Shown: positions 1-10,446, numbered from the stretch's first letter. The stretch: DNA of 64,000 nt from an uncultured Eubacteriales bacterium (GCA_934725425.1 CAKVAX010000004.1:62001-126000); one strand, 5' to 3'. Notes: generated by a model not told the origin, from the letters alone. Made by a program: numbers and translations.

Positions 1-281
1 ATGCGTGTATAACCACCGTTTTTATCTGCATATTTCGGAGCAATTTTTTCAAAAAGATTTCTTGCAACTTCTTTTTTGGTTACGAAAGCGAAAACCATAC
101 GTTTGTTGTGAAGGCTATCGATTTTAGCTATTGTTATCATTTTTTCGGCAAGTGCGCGAACTTCTTTAGCTCTTGTAACAGTAGTTTCTATTTTACCATT
201 TTCCAAAAGAAAAGTTACCAGTGCTCTTAACATTGCAAGTCTGTGAGCTGTAGCTCTACCGAGCTTTCTTTTACCTGACAT
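1..281 (-). CDS. rplQ: 50S ribosomal protein L17 (partial)
   Basis: Last gene of the superoperon, cut by the window edge so that only the N-terminal part (about 93 residues) is seen. The protein begins [18 protein letters not shown], the typical L17 start, and continues through the conserved [10 protein letters not shown] segment. An AGGAGG ribosome binding site lies 9 bases before the ATG. It follows rpoA closely, as is standard in bacteria. Identification is by family resemblance and is secure. Confidence 0.96.
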   Translation of the reverse strand, partial: MSGKRKLGRATAHRLAMLRALVTFLLENGKIETTVTRAKEVRALAEKMITIAKIDSLHNKRMVFAFVTKKEVARNLFEKIAPKYADKNGGYTR

Positions 282-307
282 ATATTTTTACCTCCTTTTT
301 ATCCTAA

Positions 308-1261
308 TTATTCGCAAGGCTTAGCTAAATCAAGTCCCATTGAATGTAATTTTTCAATTACTTCATCAAGTGATTTACGCCCTAAATTTCTTACTTTCAT
401 CATTTCGTCTTCAGTTTTGCTTGTGAGATCGTGAACTGTATTGATTCCGGCTCTCTTTAAGCAATTGAAAGATCTTACCGAAAGCTCCATTTCATCGATT
501 GTTACATCTAAATCAGTAGGAGCGGACGGAGTGGATTTTTCCACCATCAAGTTTGTTCTTTCGGCAACTTCTGAAAGCTCTACGAACAAATTAAAATGCT
601 CTATGAGTATTTTAGCTGCGATTGATACAGCTTCTTCGGCGTTAATTACGCCATTTGTCCAAACTTCCAATGAAAGCTTATCGAAGTCAGTTATCTGACC
701 TACACGGGTGTTTTCCACCTTATAATTTACTTTAAGAACAGGAGTATAAATGGAATCAACTGCCAAAACTCCTATAACGGGGTTTGGATTGTTCGCTTTA
801 TGACGCTCCAAAGAAACATATCCTCTGCCTTTTCCGAGGGTTATGTCCATACGAAGTTTAGCGCCTTCTCCAAGTGTGGCGATGTGACAATCAGGATTTA
901 TAATTTCTACATCGCTGTCATGAATTATCATTCCGGCGGTTACTTCACATGGGCCAACTGCATTTATTTCTACAGTTTTAGGCTCATCACCTTGTATCTT
1001 TGCCAAAAGGCCTTTGATATTCAAAATGATTTCAGTAACATCTTCTTTAACTCCAGGGATAGTGGAAAACTCATGCATTACTCCGTCAATTTTTACACTG
1101 CTCGGAGCAACTCCCGGGAGGGACGAAAGAAGAATTCTTCTTAAGCTGTTTCCCAAAGTATTTCCAAAACCTCTTTCAAGAGGTTCTACAACAAATCTAC
1201 CATAATTTTTATCCTCAGACACTTCTTCAACTGTAACCCGAGGCTTTTCAATTTCTATCAT
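308..1261 (-). CDS. rpoA: DNA-directed RNA polymerase subunit alpha
   Basis: Alpha subunit, 317 residues, the normal length. The N-terminal domain (about 1-230) dimerises and nucleates assembly of beta and beta-prime; it contains [20 protein letters not shown] near residues 32-51. The C-terminal domain (about 250-312), which contacts UP elements and activators, carries the helix-hairpin-helix [14 protein letters not shown] and [12 protein letters not shown]. It sits between rpsD and rplQ. A 7-bp hairpin lies in the short gap upstream. Confidence 0.98.
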   Translation of the reverse strand: MIEIEKPRVTVEEVSEDKNYGRFVVEPLERGFGNTLGNSLRRILLSSLPGVAPSSVKIDGVMHEFSTIPGVKEDVTEIILNIKGLLAKIQGDEPKTVEINAVGPCEVTAGMIIHDSDVEIINPDCHIATLGEGAKLRMDITLGKGRGYVSLERHKANNPNPVIGVLAVDSIYTPVLKVNYKVENTRVGQITDFDKLSLEVWTNGVINAEEAVSIAAKILIEHFNLFVELSEVAERTNLMVEKSTPSAPTDLDVTIDEMELSVRSFNCLKRAGINTVHDLTSKTEDEMMKVRNLGRKSLDEVIEKLHSMGLDLAKPCE

Positions 1262-1287
1262 TAAATCCTCCTTGATACTCTTAAATA

Positions 1288-1305
1288 TTGAGGCAATCGC
1301 CTCAA
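1288..1305 (-). other. Perfect 7-bp hairpin between rpsD and rpoA
   Basis: Arms TTGAGGC and GCCTCAA enclose the four-base loop AATC. In the direction of transcription there is no T-run after the hairpin, so it is not a classic intrinsic terminator. It could be a processing or mRNA-stability element separating the r-protein messages from rpoA. The role is inferred. Confidence 0.5.
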
Positions 1306-1336
1306 AAAATATGCTACGATAAAAAATAATGTAACA

Positions 1337-1966
1337 TTATTTGGAGTACAATTCGACTATTAATGTTTCTTGAACATCAAGATCTATATCTTCTCTTGCC
1401 GGCATAGCTATTTTCTTAGCTTCCAATTTTTCTGAATTGAGTTCAAGCCACTTCGGAACAACTCTTCCGCCGTTTGACTCTAAAACAGATTTAATCTTAG
1501 CGCTCTCGCGAGATTTTTCGTTTATAGAAATTACATCTCCGACTTTTACTAAGAAAGAAGGAATATTTACCTTTTGTCCATTAACACTGAAATGATTATG
1601 AACAACAAGTTGTCTTGCTTCTGCTCTTGAACTTGCCCAACCTAAACGATAAACTACGTTATCAAGACGGGATTCCAAAATTGCGAGTAAGTTTTCGCCT
1701 TTTTTACCCTCTTTCATCTTGGTAGCCATTTCGAAATAATGAGCAAATTGATGTTCAAGAACACCATAATAATATCTTGCTTTTTGTTTAGCTCTTAATT
1801 GTAAGCCGTATTCTGAATGTTTCTTGCGTCCTTGACCATGTTGTCCCGGAGCATAAGAACGTCTGGAAAATGCACATTTTCCGCTGTAGCATCTTTCACC
1901 TTTCAGAAATAATTTTTGACCTTCTCTGCGGCATATTCTGCAAACCGCACCTGTATATCTTGCCAT
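1337..1966 (-). CDS. rpsD: 30S ribosomal protein S4
   Basis: S4, 209 residues, a primary 16S rRNA binder that nucleates assembly of the 30S body. The N-terminus has the four-cysteine zinc form (Cys9 and Cys12, then Cys26 and Cys31). The S4 RNA-binding domain follows ([20 protein letters not shown], about residues 100-119, then [11 protein letters not shown]). In many Firmicutes rpsD stands alone and represses itself; here it lies in the alpha operon between rpsK and rpoA, the arrangement common in Clostridia. Confidence 0.98.
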   Translation of the reverse strand: MARYTGAVCRICRREGQKLFLKGERCYSGKCAFSRRSYAPGQHGQGRKKHSEYGLQLRAKQKARYYYGVLEHQFAHYFEMATKMKEGKKGENLLAILESRLDNVVYRLGWASSRAEARQLVVHNHFSVNGQKVNIPSFLVKVGDVISINEKSRESAKIKSVLESNGGRVVPKWLELNSEKLEAKKIAMPAREDIDLDVQETLIVELYSK

Positions 1967-1996
1967 ACTATTTATTGCACCTCCGATTCCTTTATA

Positions 1997-2401
1997 TTAA
2001 ACACGTCTTCTTTTTGGCGGACGACAACCATTGTGAGGAATAGGTGTTACGTCCTTTATCATATTAACATCAAGTCCTGCTGCCTGAAGAGCACGAATTG
2101 CTGCTTCACGTCCTGACCCCGGACCTTTTACATAAACTTCAACAGTTTTCATACCGTGTTCTATTGCGGTTTTTGCTGCTGTTTCAGCTGCTGTTTGAGC
2201 TGCGAAAGGAGTAGATTTCTTAGAACCTCTGAAGCCAAGTCCTCCTGCGCTTGCCCAAGATACAGCGTTACCTTCTATATCTGTTATTGTAACAATCGTG
2301 TTATTGAATGTTGATTGTATATGAGCTGCTCCTCGTTCAATATTTTTTCTGTCACGACGTCTGCGAACAGAAGTTTTTTTGGAGCCACTTTGTACTGCCA
2401 T
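1997..2401 (-). CDS. rpsK: 30S ribosomal protein S11
   Basis: S11, 134 residues, part of the 30S platform near the mRNA exit and Shine-Dalgarno helix. The core [20 protein letters not shown] and the basic C-terminus CRPPKRRRV are diagnostic. It lies between rpsM and rpsD with short gaps. Confidence 0.98.
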   Translation of the reverse strand: MAVQSGSKKTSVRRRRDRKNIERGAAHIQSTFNNTIVTITDIEGNAVSWASAGGLGFRGSKKSTPFAAQTAAETAAKTAIEHGMKTVEVYVKGPGSGREAAIRALQAAGLDVNMIKDVTPIPHNGCRPPKRRRV

Positions 2402-2424
2402 TAAATTATTCCTCCCTTACATAA

Positions 2425-2793
2425 TTAGCCTTTTTTGTTAGCCATTGTCTTTCTTGGACCTTTTCTTGTCCTTGCATTTGTTTTAGATCTTTGTCCTCTT
2501 ACCGGAAGACCTTTTCTATGACGAATGCCGCGATAGCATCCTATTTCGATTAATCTTTTGATATCAAATGCGATATTGCTTCTGAGGTCACCTTCAACTT
2601 TGTAATTCTTATCGATGCAAGCTCTTAGTTTAGCTACATCATCTTCGGTAAGATCTCTTACTCTTGTGTCAGGATTTACACCGGTTTTAGCAATAATTTC
2701 TTTTGCTGTTGTTCTGCCTATACCAAAAATATAGGTAAGACCAATTTCTATTCTTTTGTCTCTTGGCAAATCGACGCCTGAAATACGGGCCAT
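2425..2793 (-). CDS. rpsM: 30S ribosomal protein S13
   Basis: S13 of the 30S head, contacting the P-site tRNA and the B1 bridge to the large subunit. The start is set at the ATG giving [10 protein letters not shown], 122 residues, which matches the family; a possible in-frame start six codons upstream overlaps the ribosome binding site GGAGGTGGG. The motif [13 protein letters not shown] (helix-two-turn-helix) and the basic tail [16 protein letters not shown] are visible. Confidence 0.97.
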   Translation of the reverse strand: MARISGVDLPRDKRIEIGLTYIFGIGRTTAKEIIAKTGVNPDTRVRDLTEDDVAKLRACIDKNYKVEGDLRSNIAFDIKRLIEIGCYRGIRHRKGLPVRGQRSKTNARTRKGPRKTMANKKG

Positions 2794-2823
2794 TCTTAAA
2801 CCCACCTCCATAGTATTTTTTTA

Positions 2824-2937
2824 TTATCCTTGTCTTTGTTTATGCTTAGGATTTTCACATATAACTCTTATTCTGCGTTTTCTTTTTATTATTTTACATT
2901 TATCGCAAATTCTTTTAACTGAAGGTCTAACTTTCAC
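2824..2937 (-). CDS. rpmJ: 50S ribosomal protein L36
   Basis: Thirty-seven residues, beginning [14 protein letters not shown], with the Cys-x2-Cys ... Cys ... His zinc site of the C+ form. An ATG two codons upstream (base 2943) would add two residues, but it sits only 3 bases behind GGAGG. The GTG at 2937 has a 9-base spacing and gives the usual 37-residue length, so I chose the GTG. The gene overlaps the end of infA by 11 bases, suggesting translational coupling. Confidence 0.93.
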   Translation of the reverse strand: MKVRPSVKRICDKCKIIKRKRRIRVICENPKHKQRQG

Positions 2938-3220
2938 TTTCATTTCCCTCCAAACTCTTACTCTTAGCGGCCTCGCTTACTTGCGAGCCTGAATTCTGAT
3001 TATTTTTGACTCTCCATGTAATTCTTCCTCTGGTCAAATCGTACGGAGACATCTCTACAACTACTTTATCTCCTTGAACTATCTTTATATAGTTCATTCT
3101 GAGTTTACCTGATATATGAGCAAGAATTACTTTTTCGTTAGGAAGTTTTACTTTAAACATCGTATTCGGAAGTACTTCCACAACTTCGCCTTCTAATTCT
3201 ATAGTATCTTCTTTCGACAT
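2927..3220 (-). CDS. infA: Translation initiation factor IF-1 with C-terminal extension
   Basis: An OB-fold protein that binds the ribosomal A site during initiation. The first 72 residues ([11 protein letters not shown] to GRITWRVK) are a normal IF-1. A further 25 polar residues rich in Ser, Glu and Lys follow. The start is chosen by family alignment; no good ribosome binding site precedes it, and the frame stays open upstream, with a possible TTG start 30 bases earlier. The gene lies after the KOW-domain gene and overlaps rpmJ. Confidence 0.92.
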   Translation of the reverse strand: MSKEDTIELEGEVVEVLPNTMFKVKLPNEKVILAHISGKLRMNYIKIVQGDKVVVEMSPYDLTRGRITWRVKNNQNSGSQVSEAAKSKSLEGNESES

Positions 3221-3311
3221 ATCAATAAGCATTGCATTTTGAATAGGTTTCAAAATACTTCTCTGCTTGCTCCACCACCTCTGCTGTATTATATCGTTTA
3301 AGCACAAAAGC

Positions 3312-3557
3312 TTATGATTTTGAAAATGGTTTTAGAGCACCGCGAATGGATTTATTTGTTTTAATTAATTCTTCTTCTAAAACCGTATTGGTAACTTTTA
3401 AATGCATTAATTTTTTCTTTTTCGGTCTTTCCAAAGGTCGATATTTCCCGTCACAGACGTAAGCATAAGTTTCGTCAAAATCCATTATAACTTGAAAATC
3501 GCCTTTATCGTGACCTGCTCTAGAAATAACTACTGCACCTTTTTTTACTTCCATCAT
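3312..3557 (-). CDS. KOW-domain RNA-binding protein (L14e-like)
   Basis: Eighty-one residues. The N-terminus ([20 protein letters not shown]) is a KOW motif as in L14e/L24-type RNA-binding proteins. The Lys-rich stretch [11 protein letters not shown] follows. Small KOW proteins between map and infA are characteristic of Clostridia (from memory of the family) and are thought to be ribosome-associated, but no exact role is established. Two consecutive ATG codons are possible starts behind AGGACGG. Confidence 0.85.
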   Translation of the reverse strand: MMEVKKGAVVISRAGHDKGDFQVIMDFDETYAYVCDGKYRPLERPKKKKLMHLKVTNTVLEEELIKTNKSIRGALKPFSKS

Positions 3558-3565
3558 ACACCGTC

Positions 3566-4318
3566 CTAATCCGGATTTGTAAGAATAAGTGGACCATCCG
3601 GCGTAATTGATATTGTATGTTCAAAATGAGCCGATAATTTGTTATCTGCTGTGACAGTAGTCCAATTATCATCTAAAATTACCACTTTTTCAGTTCCTAC
3701 ATTAACCATAGGCTCAATCGCTATTGTCATTCCTTTGACAAGCCTTGGGCCATGCCCGGGTTTACCGTAATTAGGAACCGAAGGATCTTCGTGCAGCAAC
3801 GCACCCACTCCATGACCCACAAAATCTCGAACCACCGAGTAGCCACGTGCTTTGACATACTCTTCAACCGTATTACCGATATCCCCTATCCTATTGCCGA
3901 TTTTGGCCTTTTTTATACCTTCATACAGACTTTCTTCGGTAGTTTTTAGAAGATTTTGGGCTTCGGGGGAGATATCACCGCACGGAAATGTATAAGCATT
4001 ATCACCGTGATACCCGTGAATACATGCTCCGACATCGATGCTTACAATATCTCCACTCTTGATAATACGTTTTTTGCTCGGTATGCCATGAATGACTACA
4101 TTATTAATAGATATGCAGCTACTTTTTGGAAAATCACCATAACCCAAAAAAGAAGGTTTTGCTCCCATCGAAACGATATATTTATGAATTAAATTATCTA
4201 TATACTCGGTAGAAACTCCGGGTTCTACAGCTTCGCCTCCAAGCTTTAGTGCTCGGGCTGAAATTTTTCCGGCTTCTTTCATAAGTTCAAGTTCATGACA
4301 TGATTTTAAAACTATCAT
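3566..4318 (-). CDS. map: Methionine aminopeptidase, type I
   Basis: Removes the N-terminal Met from nascent proteins using a dinuclear metal centre. At 250 residues it is the short class Ia form without an N-terminal extension. Metal ligands are recognisable in SIDVGACIHGYHGDNAYTF (both Asp), in GHGVGALLHEDP (His) and in the C-terminal AIEPMV and FEHTI (Glu). It follows adk with a 3-base gap, the usual secY-adk-map order. Confidence 0.97.
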   Translation of the reverse strand: MIVLKSCHELELMKEAGKISARALKLGGEAVEPGVSTEYIDNLIHKYIVSMGAKPSFLGYGDFPKSSCISINNVVIHGIPSKKRIIKSGDIVSIDVGACIHGYHGDNAYTFPCGDISPEAQNLLKTTEESLYEGIKKAKIGNRIGDIGNTVEEYVKARGYSVVRDFVGHGVGALLHEDPSVPNYGKPGHGPRLVKGMTIAIEPMVNVGTEKVVILDDNWTTVTADNKLSAHFEHTISITPDGPLILTNPD

Positions 4319-4321
4319 TAT

Positions 4322-4963
4322 CTACGCCTCTAATACTTTTATTATATCCTTTGTAATATCATCAACTGATTTGCAACCGTCTATTACAAATCTTTTATTT
4401 TGCTTGTCGTAGTAGGATTTTAATATATGGGTTTGTTCATAATATACCTTAAGACGCTGCTTTACTGTTTCTAACTTGTCATCCATACGCTGAACAAGGG
4501 CACCTGCACATACGTCGCATTTACCGTCTGTTTTAGGTCTAACGCCACCGGCGCCTTCAACATTGTAAGTGCTTCCACATTCGCTGCAGATGCGACGTCC
4601 GGACATCCTTTTGTAAATAACTTCGTCATCAACTTCTATGTCAATAACTTTGTCAATATTTACTCCAAGATTATCCAGAGCCTCGGCCTGCGCAAGAGTT
4701 CTTGGGAAACCGTCAAGAATGAAACCATTCTTGCAGTCGTCAAGACTTATTCTGTCTTTGACTATCCCAATCACTACATCGTCAGGGACTAAATCGCCTT
4801 TATCTATATATGATTTAACCTTTAATCCCATTTCAGAACCGCTTTTCAACGCTTCTCTTATTACATTTCCCGTCGAAATCGTAGGAATCTTAAAATGCTC
4901 GGATATGCGTGCCGATTGCGTGCCTTTGCCTGCTCCCGGCGCACCTAGAAAAATAATATTCAT
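4322..4963 (-). CDS. adk: Adenylate kinase
   Basis: Interconverts ATP plus AMP with two ADP. It has the P-loop GAPGAGKGT at residues 7-15, the NMP-binding segment and the LID. The LID is the zinc form of Gram-positives, with Cys-x2-Cys pairs in CSECGSTYNVE and CDVCAGAL. Length 213 is normal. It is co-transcribed with secY and map. Adenylate balance may matter here because a nucleotide translocase is encoded nearby. Confidence 0.97.
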   Translation of the reverse strand: MNIIFLGAPGAGKGTQSARISEHFKIPTISTGNVIREALKSGSEMGLKVKSYIDKGDLVPDDVVIGIVKDRISLDDCKNGFILDGFPRTLAQAEALDNLGVNIDKVIDIEVDDEVIYKRMSGRRICSECGSTYNVEGAGGVRPKTDGKCDVCAGALVQRMDDKLETVKQRLKVYYEQTHILKSYYDKQNKRFVIDGCKSVDDITKDIIKVLEA

Positions 4964-5024
4964 TTTAATAAACCCCTTTTTAAATATTTACGAATTCAGG
5001 CGAAAAAATTCTAAAATAAATTTA

Positions 5025-6350
5025 CTAATCTAAAAATCCCTTGTAATGTTTCATCATGAGCTGAGATTCCATCTGTTTAACTGTTTCAAGAGCTACACCA
5101 ACCATAATTATAATCGATGTACCGCCCATGGATAAATCGTGCATACCACTCAAATTGGCAAATCCGATCGGAATCAAAGCGATAAACGCTAAGAACAATG
5201 CACCCATAAGCGTAACTTTTGAAAGTACTCGAGATAGGTAATCCGCAGTTGGTTTTCCGGGACGTATACCGGGAATTACTCCGTTGCTTTGACGAAGATT
5301 ATTTGCCATTTCAATTGGATTATAAGTAATTGAAACATAAAAATAAGCAAACATCAAAATCAAGAAGAAATTAGCTATAGTATAACCCGGTCCGTTAATT
5401 TTGAATGATTCCAAAATAGTTTTCATAATTCCTGTAGGATGTGCAAAAAATGCTACTATATTTGGCACCCATAAAATCGAAGATGCAAATATTATTGGCA
5501 TAACTCCGGCAATTCCGATTTTCAAAGGAATATGACTATTTTGACCCGCATACATTTTTCTTCCAACGGTGCGTTTTGAATACTGAATAGGAACTCTGCG
5601 CTCTGCGTCGTTCATGAACACTATAATCCACATCATAAAGAAGAACATAAATACAAATAGCGGAACATAAACAAAGAATTTTCCAAAAGTTTCTGAGGAA
5701 CTTAGTGCTAATTGGAAATATCTAACTAATTTAGATATAAGACTTGGCATTCTGGAAACTATACCGGCAAACATCAGTATCGATATTCCATTGCCCACGC
5801 CTTTTACATTTATTTGCTCACCCAGCCACATCATAAGAGCTGTTCCTGCGGTAAAGCAACAAATTATTACTATTGCAGTAAATATTCCTGCGCTTCCTTC
5901 TGTGTATTTTACTATTGATTGTCCAGCATAGCTGTTGAATTTTAAGTACATATAAAATCCTGTGCCTTGCATAAGTCCGATAATTATAGTTAAATACCTT
6001 GTTATTGCCATCAATTTTTTGCGGCCTTCTTCTCCCTCTTTTTGGAGAGATTCGAGATACGGAAGTGCTACTGTCATGAGCTGAATTACTATCGAAGCAT
6101 TAATGTAGGGCGAAACGGACATTGCGAAAATTGTTGCCTGGGCAAAAGCACCACCTGAGATGGTGTCAAGGAAAGTAAGGACTGCGCCATTTTCTCCCAA
6201 GCTGCCCATGAGTCCTGCCAGTGCTTCAACATTTAAAAACGGTACCGGAATAACTGAACCAATTCTGAAAACAATAATTATAAATATTGTAAATAATAAT
6301 TTTTTTCTTAAATCCGGGACTTTCCAAGAATTAATAATTGTTTTAATCAA
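5025..6350 (-). CDS. secY: Preprotein translocase subunit SecY
   Basis: Channel of the Sec translocon, 441 residues with about ten membrane segments. Typical SecY blocks include the plug region (ISGGAFAQATIFAMSVSPYI), the cytosolic loop PIQYSKRTVGRKMYAGQ and the C-terminal GIRPGKPT region. The start is a TTG immediately after the rplO stop codon, behind GAGGTG at good spacing. The many signal-peptide proteins in this window would need this channel. Confidence 0.97.
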   Translation of the reverse strand: MIKTIINSWKVPDLRKKLLFTIFIIIVFRIGSVIPVPFLNVEALAGLMGSLGENGAVLTFLDTISGGAFAQATIFAMSVSPYINASIVIQLMTVALPYLESLQKEGEEGRKKLMAITRYLTIIIGLMQGTGFYMYLKFNSYAGQSIVKYTEGSAGIFTAIVIICCFTAGTALMMWLGEQINVKGVGNGISILMFAGIVSRMPSLISKLVRYFQLALSSSETFGKFFVYVPLFVFMFFFMMWIIVFMNDAERRVPIQYSKRTVGRKMYAGQNSHIPLKIGIAGVMPIIFASSILWVPNIVAFFAHPTGIMKTILESFKINGPGYTIANFFLILMFAYFYVSITYNPIEMANNLRQSNGVIPGIRPGKPTADYLSRVLSKVTLMGALFLAFIALIPIGFANLSGMHDLSMGGTSIIIMVGVALETVKQMESQLMMKHYKGFLD

Positions 6351-6791
6351 TTAGATCACCTCAGCCTTCCCGCCTGCTGCTTCTATCTTTTGAACTGCAG
6401 ACTTTGAAAACATCTGTGCTTTAACTGTCAAGCTTTTAGAAAGAGCGCCATTACCTAAGATTTTAATTTTATCAAAATCACGTTTTACGAGACCCATATT
6501 GATAAGTTCATTAGCATCTATAACTGAGCCTTCACCGAATTTTTCGAGGTCACCAACATTAACAGCTATAACTTTTTTAGCAAAAATATTGTTGAAACCT
6601 CTCTTAGGTATTCTTCTTTGAAGAGGCATTTGTCCACCTTCAAAGCCGGGGCGAACACCGCCACCTGATCTTGCATTTTGACCCTTATGACCTTTCCCGG
6701 CTGTTTTTCCCCAACCTGAACCATGGCCACGACCTACTCTTTTAGAATTCTTTTTTGAACCTTCAGTACATACTAAATCTTGTAATTCCAA
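6351..6791 (-). CDS. rplO: 50S ribosomal protein L15
   Basis: L15, 146 residues, a late-assembly 23S rRNA binder. The Gly-rich basic N-terminus ([20 protein letters not shown]) is diagnostic. The start codon is TTG behind GGAGGTG with 8-base spacing; no ATG is available at the right place. It lies between rpmD and secY. Confidence 0.97.
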   Translation of the reverse strand: MELQDLVCTEGSKKNSKRVGRGHGSGWGKTAGKGHKGQNARSGGGVRPGFEGGQMPLQRRIPKRGFNNIFAKKVIAVNVGDLEKFGEGSVIDANELINMGLVKRDFDKIKILGNGALSKSLTVKAQMFSKSAVQKIEAAGGKAEVI

Positions 6792-6836
6792 TTTTAATTC
6801 ACCTCCTGCAAATTATAAATTGCAATAATATACAAA

Positions 6837-7013
6837 TTATTTCTCGGTAACTTCAACTAAGTGAGAAATTACGTTAATTTTTCCGCGAGTTGCTTCGTTA
6901 TCAGGTTGAACAGAAACATCGCTGATTTTTCTAAGTCCTAATGACTCAGCTGTCGCAATTTGCTTTTTAATGCGGCCAGCCAAGCTTTTTACTAATTTAA
7001 TTTCTATTGCCAT
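6837..7013 (-). CDS. rpmD: 50S ribosomal protein L30
   Basis: Fifty-eight residues, read directly from the sequence: MAIEIKLVKSLAGR, then TAESLGLRK, ending HLVEVTEK. This is the normal short bacterial L30, in its usual place between rpsE and rplO. Confidence 0.96.
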   Translation of the reverse strand: MAIEIKLVKSLAGRIKKQIATAESLGLRKISDVSVQPDNEATRGKINVISHLVEVTEK

Positions 7014-7026
7014 AATGCTGACCCCT

Positions 7027-7527
7027 TTACTTTAATATTTCTTTTACGGTTTTGCCGCGAAGCTCTGCAACTTCTTCAGCGTTACGTAAACTTCTTAATC
7101 CTTCGATTGTAGCTCTTACTACGTTGCAAGGATTGTTTGAACGAAGAGCTTTTGTACGAATATCCTTTATTCCTGCTGATTCAACAACTGCACGAACAGG
7201 TCCGCCGGCTATAACTCCGGTACCTGGTGCGGCAGGTTTCATCAATACTCTTGCTGCGCCATATTCTCCGATAAATTCATGAGGAATGGTACTGCCTTTC
7301 AAAGGAACCTTTATAAGATTCTTTTTAGCGTCTTCAATTCCTTTTCTTATCGCATCAGGAACTTCGCCTGATTTGCCGATACCGAATCCAACGTGGCCCT
7401 TTCCGTCGCCTACTACCATAAGAGCGGCAAATTTAAAAATACGACCACCTTTTACGGTCTTAGAAACTCTGTTTATAGCAACGAGTCTTTCTTTTAAATC
7501 TAGCACTGAAGCATCTATTCTAGCCAA
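7027..7527 (-). CDS. rpsE: 30S ribosomal protein S5
   Basis: S5, 166 residues, with the N-terminal dsRBD-like half ([20 protein letters not shown]) and the C-terminal half carrying [15 protein letters not shown]. It helps set decoding fidelity and lines the mRNA entry. The start is TTG (MARIDAS) behind GGGAGGG. Confidence 0.97.
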   Translation of the reverse strand: MARIDASVLDLKERLVAINRVSKTVKGGRIFKFAALMVVGDGKGHVGFGIGKSGEVPDAIRKGIEDAKKNLIKVPLKGSTIPHEFIGEYGAARVLMKPAAPGTGVIAGGPVRAVVESAGIKDIRTKALRSNNPCNVVRATIEGLRSLRNAEEVAELRGKTVKEILK

Positions 7528-7548
7528 AAATATTTCCCTCCCTCTAAA

Positions 7549-7908
7549 TTAAAATTTAAGTCCGCCTTCTCTGGCGCCTTCTGCTAACTCTTTAACGCGT
7601 CCGTGGAAAATATATCCTCCGCGGTCAAAAACTACATTTTTGATTCCTTTTTCAAGAGCACGTTTAGCAATAGTTTCTCCAACTTTTTTAGCTGCTTCTT
7701 TATTGCCGCCGTACATTCCGAAATCTTTTTCAACCGATGAAGCTGAAACCAAAGTTACGCCTTTAACGTCGTCGATTATTTGAGCATAAATATTACTCCT
7801 GGAGCGGAAAACATTCATACGAGGACGACTGGCTGTACCCGAAATTTTACCACGAACTCTTCTGTGGCGTCTTAAACGGGCCTGATTTTTATCTGCCTTG
7901 TTTACCAT
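7549..7908 (-). CDS. rplR: 50S ribosomal protein L18
   Basis: L18, 119 residues, binds 5S rRNA with L5. Blocks [20 protein letters not shown] and the C-terminal [20 protein letters not shown] are diagnostic. It lies between rplF and rpsE. Confidence 0.97.
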   Translation of the reverse strand: MVNKADKNQARLRRHRRVRGKISGTASRPRMNVFRSRSNIYAQIIDDVKGVTLVSASSVEKDFGMYGGNKEAAKKVGETIAKRALEKGIKNVVFDRGGYIFHGRVKELAEGAREGGLKF

Positions 7909-7926
7909 GATGATTCACACTCCTAA

Positions 7927-8463
7927 TTATTTTTTACCTGTTTTTCCTTCTTTGCGACGAATAACCTCGTCAACATACTTAATACCTTTACCTTTATATG
8001 GTTCCGGTGGACGTTTTTCGCGAATTTCAGCTGCATATTGTCCTACTTGCTGTTTGTCGCAACCCAAAACGGAAATTTTATTTCCTTGAACTTCCAATTT
8101 AATTCCCGGAATTTCAGGCATAGTAACTTGATGAGAGAAACCTAAATTCATAACAAGATTTTTTCCTTGCATTTGAACACGATAACCTACACCATTAACT
8201 TCAAGTTCCTTTTTAAAGCCGTTTGTAACTCCCTCAACCATGTTGTTTATAAGAGTTCTTGTTAAACCGTGAAGAGATCTGCTCTCTTTTTGGTCGTTTG
8301 GCCTTTTAACTTCGATTACTCCGTTTTCAATTAAAACTTCCATTTTAGGATGAATATTTTGAGTTAGAGTACCTTTAGGACCTTTAACCGTTAATACGCC
8401 GTCAGACAATTTTACGTCTACTCCAGCGGGAATATTTATGGGTTTTCTTCCAATTCTTGACAT
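7927..8463 (-). CDS. rplF: 50S ribosomal protein L6
   Basis: L6, 178 residues, with two repeated RNA-binding domains; it sits near the factor-binding site. It starts MSRIGRKPI and has the C-terminal signature [20 protein letters not shown]. It lies between rpsH and rplR. Confidence 0.97.
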   Translation of the reverse strand: MSRIGRKPINIPAGVDVKLSDGVLTVKGPKGTLTQNIHPKMEVLIENGVIEVKRPNDQKESRSLHGLTRTLINNMVEGVTNGFKKELEVNGVGYRVQMQGKNLVMNLGFSHQVTMPEIPGIKLEVQGNKISVLGCDKQQVGQYAAEIREKRPPEPYKGKGIKYVDEVIRRKEGKTGKK

Positions 8464-8482
8464 TTTTTGTCACCCCTTTTTA

Positions 8483-8881
8483 TTACCAAATGAATGCTAG
8501 AACTTCGCCGCCGACATTTTCTTTACGTGCTTTGCGGTCGGTCATAATTCCTTTAGATGTTGAGATAAGTGCGATTCCTAAGCCTTTCATAACCTTAGGC
8601 ATATTTTCTACATCGCTGTAGATTCTAAGGCCGGGCTTCGAAACTCTTTTTAGACCTGTGATAACAGGCTTTTTATTTTCGGTATATTTAAGATAAATCT
8701 TTATCATACCTTGCTTTTCATCTTCGGATACAACGAACTTATTGATGTAACCTTCTTCAAATAAAATTTCAACAATAGCTTTTTTCATATTGGAAGCCGG
8801 CACTTCAACTGTTTCGTGCTTTGCAGAACTTGCATTACGAATTCTTGTAAGTAAATCTGCAATTGTATCTGTAATTTGCAT
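8483..8881 (-). CDS. rpsH: 30S ribosomal protein S8
   Basis: S8, 132 residues, binds 16S helix 21 and in some bacteria represses the spc operon. The start [17 protein letters not shown] and the end [10 protein letters not shown] are characteristic. Confidence 0.97.
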   Translation of the reverse strand: MQITDTIADLLTRIRNASSAKHETVEVPASNMKKAIVEILFEEGYINKFVVSEDEKQGMIKIYLKYTENKKPVITGLKRVSKPGLRIYSDVENMPKVMKGLGIALISTSKGIMTDRKARKENVGGEVLAFIW

Positions 8882-8907
8882 AACTCATTTACCTCCTTTG
8901 CTAAATC

Positions 8908-9093
8908 TTACCAACTTGCTTTCTTTACGCCAGGGATTTCTCCTTTATATGCAAGCTCCCTAAAACAAATACGGCATATACCAAATTTGCGAAGGTAACC
9001 ATGCGGCCTTCCGCATATTCTGCATCTGGAGTACTCACGAGTTGAAAACTTTTGTTTACGGCTCTGTTTTACTTTCAATGACGTTTTAGCCAC
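8908..9093 (-). CDS. rpsN: 30S ribosomal protein S14, zinc-binding type
   Basis: The 61-residue S14Z form with [20 protein letters not shown], giving two Cys-x2-Cys pairs for zinc, and the end GVKKASW. The start codon is GTG behind GGAGGG. The short zinc form is typical of Firmicutes and Actinobacteria. Confidence 0.96.
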   Translation of the reverse strand: MAKTSLKVKQSRKQKFSTREYSRCRICGRPHGYLRKFGICRICFRELAYKGEIPGVKKASW

Positions 9094-9105
9094 AATATTC
9101 CCTCC

Positions 9106-9645
9106 TTATTTTGCAAATGGTGCGCCCATAAGTCTTAATAATTCTCTTGCTTCATCATCGGTTTTTGCTGTTGTGGAAATAGAGATATCCATTCCGCGAA
9201 TCTTATCAATCTTATCATATTCGATTTCAGGGAATATAAGTTGTTCTTTAACTCCCATGTTGTAGTTTCCTTTTTTATCGAAAGAATTCGGATTGATTCC
9301 TCTGAAGTCTCTAACTCTTGGAAGAGCTAAATTGAAAAATCTGTCTAAAAATTCATACATTTTTTCGCCACGAAGTGTTACCTTTGCGCCGATTTTCATG
9401 CCTTCACGAATTTTGAAGTTAGCAACAGATTTTCTTGCGGTACATACCACAGGTTTTTGACCTGTTATAGTACTCAAGTCTTCGAGGATAGAACCAATAA
9501 CTTTAGAATTATCTTTTGCTTCTCCGGCACCTACGTTTATAACTATCTTTTCAATTTTAGGTATTTGCATAACATTTTTGTACCCAAATTTTTCTTGAAG
9601 TTTTGGTGCAACGGTACTTTTATAAAAATCCTTAAGTGTTGCCAT
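9106..9645 (-). CDS. rplE: 50S ribosomal protein L5
   Basis: L5, 179 residues, binds 5S rRNA and contacts the P-site tRNA through a bridge to S13. Recognised by [16 protein letters not shown] and the conserved [14 protein letters not shown]. It lies between rplX and rpsN. Confidence 0.97.
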   Translation of the reverse strand: MATLKDFYKSTVAPKLQEKFGYKNVMQIPKIEKIVINVGAGEAKDNSKVIGSILEDLSTITGQKPVVCTARKSVANFKIREGMKIGAKVTLRGEKMYEFLDRFFNLALPRVRDFRGINPNSFDKKGNYNMGVKEQLIFPEIEYDKIDKIRGMDISISTTAKTDDEARELLRLMGAPFAK

Positions 9646-9656
9646 TAGTATCCTCC

Positions 9657-10013
9657 TTACAGCACTTCACTGCATTTTTTACAGCTGCGCTTTTTTGAAC
9701 CATCGTCCATAATTTTATGAGCGATTCTGGTAGGTTTACCGCAATGAGGACAAACTAATTGAACTTTAGAAGCATACATAGCACCTTCAGTTTTTACAAT
9801 TCCGCCCTCCTGACCTGCTTTGCGGGGCTTAACGTGCTTAGAAACAACATTAACGCCTTCAACAATCAGCTTACTTTCTCTTGGGCTGACTGCAACAACT
9901 TTTCCTTGTTTTCCGCGGTCTTTACCGCTCAACACTACGACTGTATCTCCGGTTTTAACATGAACGGTACCGTTACCGGAACGAGCCGCTTTATTTCTAC
10001 TTTTTTTAAACAA
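9657..10013 (-). CDS. rplX: 50S ribosomal protein L24
   Basis: L24, 118 residues, an assembly initiator protein. The KOW motif is in [20 protein letters not shown]. The C-terminus carries a zinc site ([10 protein letters not shown] ... CKKC). The start is set at a TTG (MFKKSRNK), 9 bases behind AGGAGG; an in-frame ATG further upstream lies inside rplN and lacks a suitable site. Confidence 0.93.
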   Translation of the reverse strand: MFKKSRNKAARSGNGTVHVKTGDTVVVLSGKDRGKQGKVVAVSPRESKLIVEGVNVVSKHVKPRKAGQEGGIVKTEGAMYASKVQLVCPHCGKPTRIAHKIMDDGSKKRSCKKCSEVL

Positions 10014-10029
10014 CAGTAAACACCTCCTG

Positions 10030-10398
10030 TTAAAGAACTTCCGGAGCAAGACTCAGTATTTTGGTGTATCCACCTTCACGCAATTCTCTTGCTACAGGTC
10101 CAAAAATACGTGTGCCTTTCGGACTTTTATCTTCCTTAATAATTACAGCTGAATTTTCGTCAAAACCTATATAAGAACCATCTTCGCGACTAGTTCTACT
10201 TACTGTACGAACAACAACCGCTTTAACTACGTCGCCCTTTTTGACAACGCCACCGGGTGATGCTTTTTTTACGGAAGCAACTATAACATCACCGATTCTG
10301 GCATATTTTCTACCGGTGCCACCAAGAACTCTTATACACATAATTTCCTTAGCACCTGTATTATCGCCCACTCTTAAAATAGTTTGAGGCTGTACCAC
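10030..10398 (-). CDS. rplN: 50S ribosomal protein L14
   Basis: L14, 122 residues, contacts 16S rRNA and the silencing factor RsfS. Motifs [18 protein letters not shown] and [14 protein letters not shown] are present. The start codon is GTG (MVQPQT) behind a GGAGGA site. Confidence 0.97.
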   Translation of the reverse strand: MVQPQTILRVGDNTGAKEIMCIRVLGGTGRKYARIGDVIVASVKKASPGGVVKKGDVVKAVVVRTVSRTSREDGSYIGFDENSAVIIKEDKSPKGTRIFGPVARELREGGYTKILSLAPEVL

Positions 10399-10446
10399 AG
10401 TTATCCTTCCTCCTAACCGGTTAAGTATTTTTTAATTAACCCTAAA

